64,000 nucleotides of DNA, from the NCBI GenBank assembly GCA_012960475.1, contig DUBE01000054.1, positions 474 through 64,473 of the forward strand, read 5' to 3'. Below are positions 35,258-43,209 of this stretch, piece by piece (positions within the stretch are counted from its first letter, which is position 1; each line of letters begins with the position of its first letter). The DNA is from Planctomycetota bacterium. GTDB lineage: Bacteria > Planctomycetota > UBA1135 > GCA-002686595. The notes under the pieces were generated by a model. That model ran no database searches, was not told where the DNA came from, and saw only the letters and a list, made by a program, of their open reading frames with translations. The position numbers and the translations under genes were made by a program.

Positions 35258-36238
35258 ATGACTGCTGATTCAACACCTACCTTCGCCCGCAGTGGGGGCA
35301 ATCTCTTTTCGCCGCAGGAGGTGCGTGCGTTGATGGAGGTCGAGTTCCAGCGCGGACAACGTCATGGGTATCCCGTCTGCTGTCTTGCCCTGCGTCCTGA
35401 TCGCCTCGATCAGCTGTGCTTGATTCACGGACAGGAATCAAAAGACGAAGTGCTCAACGCCGTCGTAGACCTTGTCCGACGCACGATTCGTGCCGGTGAC
35501 CTACTTGGCTTTACTGAAGACGAACGCCTGATCCTGATCTTGCCGCATCTGGTGCCTACTGCTCTCGTGGTCCTTTGCAAACGGATCATCGCGGGCGCAG
35601 CCTCTCTCGTCTTTGAGGGCGGGACTGGAACGCATCGCACAACCCTTTCCATCGGTGCGAGCCACAGCCGCCATGCTCACGCCCTTGACTTCGCAACTCT
35701 GGAACGGGTTGCTCTCGACGGATTGGCCGTGGCAGAAGCTGGCGGGGGGGATCGTTGGGTCGAAAGTGAGCTCTATGAGCTTGAGTCCCTGCCAACCGCA
35801 GAACCCACCGGTGCTCCGGCCGAGACCGCCGCGGAGCAATTGTTCCCCGACTATCGAGAGCGCTTGGTTGACATGGTTTCCGCGGGCGGTGGTTTAGAGG
35901 ACGCGGCTCGGGAGTTGGCTGACGAAATTGTTCGTCGTGCCCTGGAGGGGCAGGTTGTCCAAACGGATGGAAGCCCCGTGACCGAGAGCGGGCAGCCGGA
36001 AGCCGATCTGCTGCGGCGACGGATTGCCAAGCTGACCCGCAGTTTGGGGATCAGCGAGGAGGAACTGCGAGAGCTGAGGGCTTTCAAGCAGGCCTCCCTT
36101 GAGCGCGGTGAATCCATGGCGGGAGCCGCCGGAGAGCGTACTCTGGGTACTGAGGACTCCTTGCGTGCGGATCTGATGCGCACCATTTTTGAGGCCAACC
36201 GGGACCTTCAGCGCCGCTCCAGGCGCGATGCGGGCTGA
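35258..36238 (+). CDS. Degenerate GGDEF-domain protein with C-terminal coiled-coil module
   Basis: A 326-residue cytosolic protein. Residues 20-165 resemble a GGDEF fold (FSPQEVRALMEVEFQRGQRHGYPVCCLALRPD, VVDLVRRTIRAGDLLGFTEDERLILILPH, TTLSIGASHS). The GG(D/E)EF catalytic loop is replaced by FTEDER, so diguanylate cyclase activity is unlikely. A variable linker follows. The C-terminus has a coiled coil (LLRRRIAKLTRSLGISEEEL, about 247-266) and a final helix MRTIFEANRDLQRRS, matching the tail of the protein at 28554-28991. The ATG at 35258 is chosen over a TTG at 35246. Possibly a signalling or localisation protein. Confidence 0.82.
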   Translation: MTADSTPTFARSGGNLFSPQEVRALMEVEFQRGQRHGYPVCCLALRPDRLDQLCLIHGQESKDEVLNAVVDLVRRTIRAGDLLGFTEDERLILILPHLVPTALVVLCKRIIAGAASLVFEGGTGTHRTTLSIGASHSRHAHALDFATLERVALDGLAVAEAGGGDRWVESELYELESLPTAEPTGAPAETAAEQLFPDYRERLVDMVSAGGGLEDAARELADEIVRRALEGQVVQTDGSPVTESGQPEADLLRRRIAKLTRSLGISEEELRELRAFKQASLERGESMAGAAGERTLGTEDSLRADLMRTIFEANRDLQRRSRRDAG

Positions 36239-36598
36239 GATTTCTGCCTGAACTGAATTGGGTTGGGGTGGTCCCTTTCTGACGGGGGCCTGGTCCGGTC
36301 GCGGTTAGTCCGTGCTTCACACTTGGGCTGAGGGGATCCCAGGGCGCCCGGTTGAGGTGACGATCCAACGCTGCGTCTGGGAAAGGACCATATATGGCTA
36401 TACAGGGGCCGCTGGCAGCCTCCAGAAGCGGGGTCTTGGGGTTCGAATTGAGGCTATCTCAGAATGTAGAGAATACCCCTCCCCAGGAGCCTGGATTCGG
36501 GGGACAATTTGCTGGGCGCTGCTGTTCAGTGCCGAGTTCTTCTTTCTCCACATTCGCTTGAGACTTCTCAAGGGATTATCTCCATTCGGCAAATTTCC
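36239..36598. promoter_or_regulatory. AT-richer leader region with two inverted repeats
   Basis: 360 bases before the secreted-protein gene, less GC-rich than the surroundings. It contains the palindrome CCATATATGG (36388-36397) and the inverted repeat CTTGAGA-CT-TCTCAAG (36557-36572), the latter ending 26 bases before the ATG. Either could be an operator or RNA hairpin. No gene is supported. Functional assignment is inference. Confidence 0.4.
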
Positions 36599-37927
36599 AT
36601 GCTAACTAACAAGATCCTACGTCTGCTCCCGGCTGCCTTGCTGGTGGGCGCCGCAGCAGCGGTGAACGGTTCCGACACTTGCGCGACTGCAACCCCGATT
36701 TCTGGTCTGGGTATTCACAACTTTGATAACACAGGCTTTTCTATCGACGGTCCTCCTGATTGCAGTGGACAGCCTGTCCGCAGGGACATGTGGTTCATCT
36801 GGACTTGCACGGCCACCGACGGTTATTCAGTTTCTACGTGCAACGGCACGGTCCTCGATACACGCATCGTGATTTACGATGGTTTTGACTGTGCAACCTT
36901 TCCCCAGATCACCTGCGCAGCCTCGACCTGTGGTGGTCAGACTGAGGTGACTTTCAACGCCGTCAATGGTCAGCAGTATCTGATCCGCCTCGGCTCCCGA
37001 GCGGCGGGCGCCTCTGGTTCGGGCACCTTTGAGATCTCCACAGATTTCTGTATCACTGCCCCGACGGACCCCCTCGATCCCAACGGGGATTGCGCTTCGG
37101 CCGTTCCCATTGCAAACACTTCTTACACGAACCTCTTCGTTTCCAAGGACGAGCCCGACTACTACTACTTCGAGCTGGCGCCGGCAGCAACCTTGCAGAT
37201 GGACTACACATTCAGCCATGGCTCGGGTGATATTGATGTATTTGTCTACGATGATTGCGGTGTGAATGTGATCGCGGAAAGCCTTTCCGGCGACAATGAC
37301 GAGCAGATCATCTACACCAACACTGATACCTGTGACATGCTGATTTCTGTGCGCACGGAGATCTGGACCGGAAGCGGCAGTCCCTGCAATAGCTATGACT
37401 TGGTGGTGTCAGGAACAGGTGGTACCGGAAACCCCTGCGGTGGCGGAGGCAACGTGACCTACGCTTGTGATCCAGCCAACAACAACTCCACTGGAACAGA
37501 CGCCAAGGCGGATGTGACTGGCAGCTTTGATTCCGGGGACACCTACCCGATCCACATTGAAGTGACCAATGGCCCCCCGAGCCAATTCGGATACTTCTTG
37601 GCTTCCGCGACGGCGGTCGATCCTGGCATCAATGTGTCTCAGGGTCAGCTGTGCGTGGGCGCGCCCCAGGTGCGCTACACCGCTGCCACCGCCACCGGCG
37701 AAGGCAACCCGGACTTCAAGAGCGTGTCGGTATTCGATGGCAGTGGCGTGTTGCAAAACCTCTCTGGCACTTCGACTACAGGCATGGGTTATGACGTTCC
37801 CAACTACATCCCTGGTCCGGTCTCCCAACAGGTTGTTCCGGGTTCCACCTGGGTCTTCCAGCTGTGGTATCGCGATGTGGGCGGTGTGTCGAACTTCTCG
37901 ACCGCTGCTGTTGTGACTTTTAACTGA
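36599..37927 (+). CDS. Secreted multi-domain beta-sandwich protein
   Basis: A 442-residue exported protein with signal peptide (ILRLLPAALLVGAAAAVNGSD). The N-terminal domain (DTCATATPIS, YDGFDCATFPQITC, YLIRLGSRAAG) and middle domain (DVFVYDDCGVN, DEPDYYYFELAP) resemble pre-peptidase-type beta-sandwiches with several Cys pairs. The C-terminal domain ends GSTWVFQLWYRDVGGVSNFS, a strand pattern shared with the secreted protein at 62603-63640. The start at 36599 gives a correct signal peptide. It is flanked by a long leader and a strong terminator and looks like an abundant surface protein. No enzymatic motif is visible. Confidence 0.82.
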   Translation: MLTNKILRLLPAALLVGAAAAVNGSDTCATATPISGLGIHNFDNTGFSIDGPPDCSGQPVRRDMWFIWTCTATDGYSVSTCNGTVLDTRIVIYDGFDCATFPQITCAASTCGGQTEVTFNAVNGQQYLIRLGSRAAGASGSGTFEISTDFCITAPTDPLDPNGDCASAVPIANTSYTNLFVSKDEPDYYYFELAPAATLQMDYTFSHGSGDIDVFVYDDCGVNVIAESLSGDNDEQIIYTNTDTCDMLISVRTEIWTGSGSPCNSYDLVVSGTGGTGNPCGGGGNVTYACDPANNNSTGTDAKADVTGSFDSGDTYPIHIEVTNGPPSQFGYFLASATAVDPGINVSQGQLCVGAPQVRYTAATATGEGNPDFKSVSVFDGSGVLQNLSGTSTTGMGYDVPNYIPGPVSQQVVPGSTWVFQLWYRDVGGVSNFSTAAVVTFN

Positions 37928-37966
37928 TCCGTCAGCTGTTCGTCGGAGGTAACCCCGGCGATCACA

Positions 37967-38006
37967 GAGGGGCCTCCCCGGCGTTTGTCGGGGGGGCCTC
38001 TTGTTT
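37967..38006 (+). terminator. Intrinsic terminator after the secreted-protein gene
   Basis: AGGGGCCTCCCC pairs with GGGGGGGCCTCT (12 pairs, two of them G-U, spanning 37968-38001) around a ten-base loop, followed by TGTTT. It lies 40 bases after the stop at 37927. Confidence 0.8.
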
Positions 38007-38100
38007 ATTGCCGGTTCAAGGACTCTGCGGTTGCTTGGGATCCCTCCAGGAGATCGCTCGCGGGCGCCGCCCGTGGGGTGCCTGTCATTAGAATGCTCCC

Positions 38101-41100
38101 ATGGTCCTGGCACCCCTTGTTGCTCTGTTCTTGCTGACCGGACCCCGGGTCCAGGAGGGCACGCCTGTGGATCTGCCCTCTGACCAAGGCCTGGATCCAG
38201 CTCTGGTCGATGAACTTGGGCGCTTTGAGCCCAGTCAGGATGGTTGGACCAGCGAAGTCCAAGCGGACCGCGTGGTCGAGTTGGGCCGGGCTCTGGGTGT
38301 CTGGATGCTGGGACAGGCCGAGGCTCCCCCCAGCCTGGTGGATCCCCTGGTCTGCAGGTTGCCCGCGGCTGCATTGACATGGAAACAGACTGGGGCCTTT
38401 GGGTTTGCCCGCTTGCTGCTGCCCGCTGACGCTGTGGGGCAGGCCCTCGCTCTTGGTCAGGCGCGTGATAAGTTCACAGGGTTGCTCGACACGGGGTCCA
38501 ACCTGGTCTTTCAGGAGGCCAAAGTGATCGAGCTCCAATCAGCTGGTGAGGGCACTTCGGCTCTCTTGAGCGTGGTTTGGGTCAATCGCTCCCGCACAGT
38601 CCAGGCCATTGCCAAGGTACGCCTGTCCCTGCTTGGGGAACTTGACGATCTTTCCGTCCTGGGCCTCGACCTGCAGGAGTTGCAGTTGGCCAGACGCGAG
38701 GGAGATGTTCCCTTGATGGGGGATCTGGGGGTGAATTGGATCGCGGACCACGAAGCCCGAGAGCAACTCTCGCTTTCATTGGCGGACTTGAGAGCAACCC
38801 TGGATGCGCGATTGGGGGTCGGCCTCTTGGGACACCATGGCTTGGCGCTGGGTGATCTGGATAGGGATGGCCTGGAGGACATCTATGTCTGCCAACCGGG
38901 TGGGCTCCCGAATCTTCTCCTGATGCGCGATCACAAGGGCGAGTTCCAAGATCGGGCGGCAGAGCTTGGAATTGATTTCTGTGATCCCTCGCGCAGTGCC
39001 TTGCTGCTCGATCTGGACGGGGATGGCTGGCAGGATCTGGTTCTGGCGGCTGGGGCAGAGCTGCATTTTTTTAGGCGCCAGCCAGGTGGCGCATTTGTAT
39101 TGAAGTCCCGCGCGAGTGCGGGTCACCTGACCTCCCTGGCTGCCGCTGACTTTGATGGGGATCAGGACCTGGATATCTTTGCCTGTGGTTATCTGTCGCC
39201 CTACCAGGGGCAACAGGTGCCCCTGCCATACCAGGACGCCAAGAACGGCGCGGCCAACTTTCTGTTCTCGAACCAGGGAGGCTTTGAATTCGAGGACGTG
39301 ACTCAGTCTGTGGGTCTGGCGGCTGACAATCAGCGTTTCACCTTTTCAGCGAGTTTCTGGGACTTTGACGAGGACGGTGACCAGGACATCCTGGCGGTCA
39401 ATGACTTCGGTGCCAATCAGCTGTGGCGCAATGATGGGGGGCGCTTTGTGGATGTGGCCAGAGCCCAGGGTGTTGAGGATGTGGCCGCGGGCATGGGCTG
39501 CAGCCTGGGGGATGTGAATGGAGACGGTCATGAGGATCTCTTTGTTTCGAACATGTTCTCTTCCGCGGGCAGGCGCATTGCCGCCCAGGAAAAATTCAGG
39601 CAGGGAGCAGATGCTGCGGAGCGCCGGGTTTTTCTGCGCCATGCCCAGGGAAACAGCTTGTTCCTGGGCCAGGGCGGGGCACCCCTGATCGAGGTTCCAG
39701 GGGCTGGTGGCGCGCAGATGGGGCGCTGGGCCTGGGGCGGGATTTTCTGCGACCTGGACCTGGATGGACGACGCGATATCTATGTGCCGGCTGGCTTCGT
39801 CACCGGGCAGCGCCCGGATGACCTCTGAAGTTACTTCTGGCGGCAGGTCGTGTCGCACTCCCCCGGTTCGGTTGAACAAGAGCAGGATGCCTATCTGCTG
39901 GGCTGGCAAGCCCTCTCCCGGCACCTGCGCAGGGGATTCTCGTGGAGCGGTCACGAACGGGACACGGCCTTCGCCGGTTTGGGGGATGGTTCTTTTGTTG
40001 ATGTGTCCGCCATAAGCGGTTTGGACGTGGTGGATGATGGCCGTACTGCGGTGGTCTTGGACTTGGACCTGGATGGGGACCTGGATGTGCTGCGGGTTGG
40101 GCGGGGCGCTCCCCGCTTACGTTGTCTCTTGAACCGGGGTGAGCCGCACCGGGGGTTTGTGGGTTTGCGTCTGGTTGGGCAGGGCTCGATGGTGGATGCC
40201 ATTGGAGCTCGGGTCACCTTGATCTGCGAGGGTGCGCCGGAGCAACATTTTGTTCGCCGTGCGGGAGGAGGTTTCTTGTGTCAGGCGGGGCCCTGGACTC
40301 TGCTGGCCAGTGCCCTGGGACAGTCGGCCAGGGCCAGCGTGTTGTGGCCCGATGGCAAGCGCGAAGAGTTCTCGGGTCTACGCTCCGGTCGTCGCTACAT
40401 ACTGCGTCAGGGCACTGGCGAGGCCCAGCGCTTTGTCCCTCCCAGTCTCTCCTCTCAATGGGCGCTGGGCCCTGTGGAGCCTGCCCACGAACCCGCTCGC
40501 CGGGGGCGCCTTGTGGCTGCCGCCCCCCTGCCTGTGCCCAGTCTTTTGATTCGCGATCAGGATGGTCTCAGACGGCGCATCCTTGGCACACGGAGGGAGG
40601 TGGCGGCTCCTTCTGATCAACCCACCTTGCTGCATGTATTCAGCGTGGACTGCGCGGTTTGCGTAGCTGCCTTGCCGGGCCTGGCGCAGAGGGCTCGTGA
40701 GTGGTCCAGCAACGGTGTGGCCGTGATCGCCCTGTCCAGTGACCCGGCTTCGGAGCAATTGAGGGCCAGGGGACTCTTGGACAGGTCCGGTTGGCCTGGA
40801 GCCAGAGGGCGTATCCCTGAACAATCCCTGCGCATCCTGGACGCCCTTGGCGGCTACCTGAGCGATAGCGATCTGCCCATGGTCTCACCTAGCACTTATC
40901 TTTTTGATGGCAGTGGGCGATTGGTAGCTCTCTATCAGGGTCGGGTTGACGAAAGGCAGATCCAGGCGGATCTGGGTTTGGCCGCTCCCTGGGATCCAGT
41001 ACGCCGTCAGAACTTCGCGGGGTTGCGTCCAGGGCGCTGGATCATGCCACCGTTCGAGGAATTGGGGATTGGATTCGCGCGGGTGCTCAAGCGTCGGGGA

Positions 41101-41526
41101 TTGCCTGACTCCGCCCAGGAACTCGAGGCCCTGGCAATCAAGGTGCGTGACTTCGATATGCCAGGCTACCTGGTCGAGCTTGCCATGGCCCGTTGGCAGC
41201 AGGGTCAACGGGAACAGGCAGTGGCTTCAATGAGACAGGCCCTCGCACTGGAAGGAGCCGCCCGTTCAAATGAGCGGCGCGTCCAATGGTTGCGTTCTCT
41301 GGCCAGCATGGAAACTTTGATGGGACACGATGGGCAGGCCCTCGAACTCTGGCAGCAGCTGATCGGGATCAAGCCCCAGGACTACGCTGCGTGGGTTGGG
41401 CAGGGGGTGATCCTGCACCGTATGGGGCGGGAAGCCGACTACACTGCCTTGCTCGAGGAACTTGAGTCCAAGGCGCCTCAGTTTGCTACCCAACTCAAGA
41501 GCCTGGTCAAGGATGAGGCGCCTTGA
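38101..41526 (+). CDS. FG-GAP/UnbV/thioredoxin/TPR protein with an in-frame UGA (candidate selenoprotein)
   Basis: If the UGA at 39826-39828 is read through, this is one 1141-residue exported protein with the UGA at codon 576; otherwise it is two pieces, 38101-39828 and 39850-41526. Order: leader (LAPLVALFLLTG), a unique N-terminal domain, FG-GAP propeller repeats (DLDRDGLEDIY, DLDGDGWQDLV, DFDEDGDQDIL, DVNGDGHEDLF, DLDLDGRRDIY), then the UGA in RPDDL-U-SYFWRQVV, another FG-GAP repeat (DLDLDGDLDVL), an ASPIC/UnbV domain (from about 700), a thioredoxin-like domain with C851-AV-C854, and C-terminal TPR-like helices. The frame is identical on both sides and no family domain is missing. A SECIS-like hairpin follows the UGA. 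A nonsense mutation or sequence error remains possible. Confidence 0.75.
39829..39858 (+). promoter_or_regulatory. Candidate bacterial SECIS element
   Basis: Starting right after the in-frame UGA, GCGGC (39840-39844) pairs with GTCGC (39852-39856) through five pairs including one G-U, with loop AGGTCGT. The loop begins 16 bases after the UGA and has G at its second position; bacterial SECIS elements are known to need a loop at roughly 16-37 bases and a G in the first two loop positions. The GCAGGTC string also occurs in the E. coli fdhF SECIS. The clear bulged U of fdhF is not evident. The bases also encode WRQVV, so protein constraint could create the match. Confidence 0.5.
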
Positions 41527-41565
41527 GCGCAAGCTTCCTTGCGCAAATCCCAAGAAGGTTTATCG

Positions 41566-43209
41566 ATGTCGGTCGAAGCTCAATCCCGTGCACGCCTGGT
41601 GCGGCGAGAACTCCAGTCAGCAGGTCTCGGCAGAGAGCTGGGAGTTGAGGTTCGGGCTTTGCTTGCAGCCTTCCTGCGGGACGCTGATGTGGGAGTCGAT
41701 TGGCCTCCCCGGTTGGTGATTGTCGGTCCCAACAACGCGGGCAAGAGTTCGGTCTTCGCTGCTCTGGCGTGCAACCAGTTGAGCCCCGTCAGCAGTCTTG
41801 GGGGCACCACCTCCAAGCCTCATGGGGTGATCGGAGAGCCCTGGGTTGAAGCCCTGGAGCAGAAAAATCCGGAGTGGGTTGTGGGTCCCAGTGGCCCCGG
41901 TGCAGCGGATTGGTTGTTGGTGGACACCCCTGATTGTGACGGGCACAAGTCCGAACACGGAGCGGTGGCTCGCGAGGTGGGGGCCTGGGCGGATCTTCTG
42001 TTGGTGGTGGTCACCCCCCAGACCTACAGTACCGAAGCTCTGCGCCTTTTCCTGGTGGACCTCGTGGACCTGGGCCGTCCATGGTGCCTGGTGATGAATG
42101 TGGCCGGAGATTCCGAAGTGGCCCTGCGCCAGCTTGAAGCCCTGAGCGGGCAGCTGCCTACACAGCCCGCGGCTTTGTTCTGGCAGCCAATGGTGGATGC
42201 GGGCACAGTTCTCGAACCCATGCGACTGATAGGAGGTTCTTCTGGTACAGGCCTGGACCTCTTGCCCTGGTTGGCAGAGTTGTCTTCCAGCGAGAGTTTT
42301 GGCACCGAAGCCCTGAAATTGCGACGAACCAGACAGCAGGTCCTGCGTGGGGAGTTGATTCTCAAGCTTGGTGCTTTGCGGCAGCAGACAGAGGACATTG
42401 AACAGGCGCTTCGCGCCGAGCTCGATTCCATTGCGCTTGAGGTGGCCAAGGGGGTGATGCCCCTGGGTGTGGTGTTGGATGCCTTGCGGTCGGTCTTGGA
42501 CCGTAGCAGCAACGCTTCCCAGCGGGGATTCCGTCGAGGATTGAAGGCCTTGCGTGAGTTTGGCGTGCGGCAGATCAGGCGCTTCTCCGCGCGCAGGTCC
42601 CAGGCTTCAGCACTGCGTTTGGAGGATGCGGAACGTGAGATCCTGGGTCTGAGCTGGACCCGTAATTCCAGGAAACTCAGGGCCCTTGGACGGCGGGCTG
42701 CCAGTCTGGATCTGGAGAGCGCGCGGCTCGATCAGATCAAGGGAGAGTTTGCCCCCCAACGCCTGGCCGAGGCGCGGGAGGAGTTGGGGCAGGGCCTGGA
42801 TGCTGCAGCTGACCTTGAGTCCTATCGGCAGCAGGTGGAAGCAATGCTGGCGGAGGATCTCAGCGATGGCAGAAAGATGCAACTGCTCCAGGGGGGAATG
42901 GATGCCATGCTGGCAATGCCGATTGCTTTGGCGGCAGTCGTGGTATTTCAGACGGGCGGACTGGGAGCCGATGTGGTGGTAGGTGGCGTGGGAGCGTTGA
43001 CCTCCGTTGTCCTGGAGAAATTCGCGGCCCATCTGGGCAGGGGGATTGCGGAGCGCTCACGCCAGCGTTGGACTGAGTTGGCACAAGCCCGCATCGGTGA
43101 GCATTTGGAACAATTGGGTCTGCCCAAGACCCTTGCCATTTGCAATCAGGTGGCTGTCAGTACCCGACAATTGATCGTAGCTCTTGAAGACCTGGAGCAA
43201 TCCCAATGA
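41566..43209 (+). CDS. Dynamin-like GTPase, first of a pair
   Basis: A 547-residue protein starting at the ATG at 41566, preceded by AAGAAGG. The GTPase domain shows P-loop GPNNAGKSS (about 54-62), a threonine switch GGTTSKP, G3 DTPD and a degenerate G4 (MNVAGD). Long helical segments follow (about 250-430), then a hydrophobic stretch AMPIALAAVVVFQTGGLGADVVVGG (about 450-475) suited to membrane insertion, then a C-terminal helix. This is the layout of bacterial dynamin-like proteins that remodel membranes. Its stop overlaps the next gene by ATGA. It begins 39 bases after the UGA-containing gene and may be co-transcribed with it. Confidence 0.85.
   Translation: MSVEAQSRARLVRRELQSAGLGRELGVEVRALLAAFLRDADVGVDWPPRLVIVGPNNAGKSSVFAALACNQLSPVSSLGGTTSKPHGVIGEPWVEALEQKNPEWVVGPSGPGAADWLLVDTPDCDGHKSEHGAVAREVGAWADLLLVVVTPQTYSTEALRLFLVDLVDLGRPWCLVMNVAGDSEVALRQLEALSGQLPTQPAALFWQPMVDAGTVLEPMRLIGGSSGTGLDLLPWLAELSSSESFGTEALKLRRTRQQVLRGELILKLGALRQQTEDIEQALRAELDSIALEVAKGVMPLGVVLDALRSVLDRSSNASQRGFRRGLKALREFGVRQIRRFSARRSQASALRLEDAEREILGLSWTRNSRKLRALGRRAASLDLESARLDQIKGEFAPQRLAEAREELGQGLDAAADLESYRQQVEAMLAEDLSDGRKMQLLQGGMDAMLAMPIALAAVVVFQTGGLGADVVVGGVGALTSVVLEKFAAHLGRGIAERSRQRWTELAQARIGEHLEQLGLPKTLAICNQVAVSTRQLIVALEDLEQSQ

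Noticed and set aside
39850..41526. Second half of the UGA gene as an independent gene starting at GTG 39850
   Set aside because: It would begin inside an FG-GAP propeller with no leader for an otherwise exported domain set; the GGCAGG before the GTG is part of the SECIS-like hairpin. Not fully excluded.
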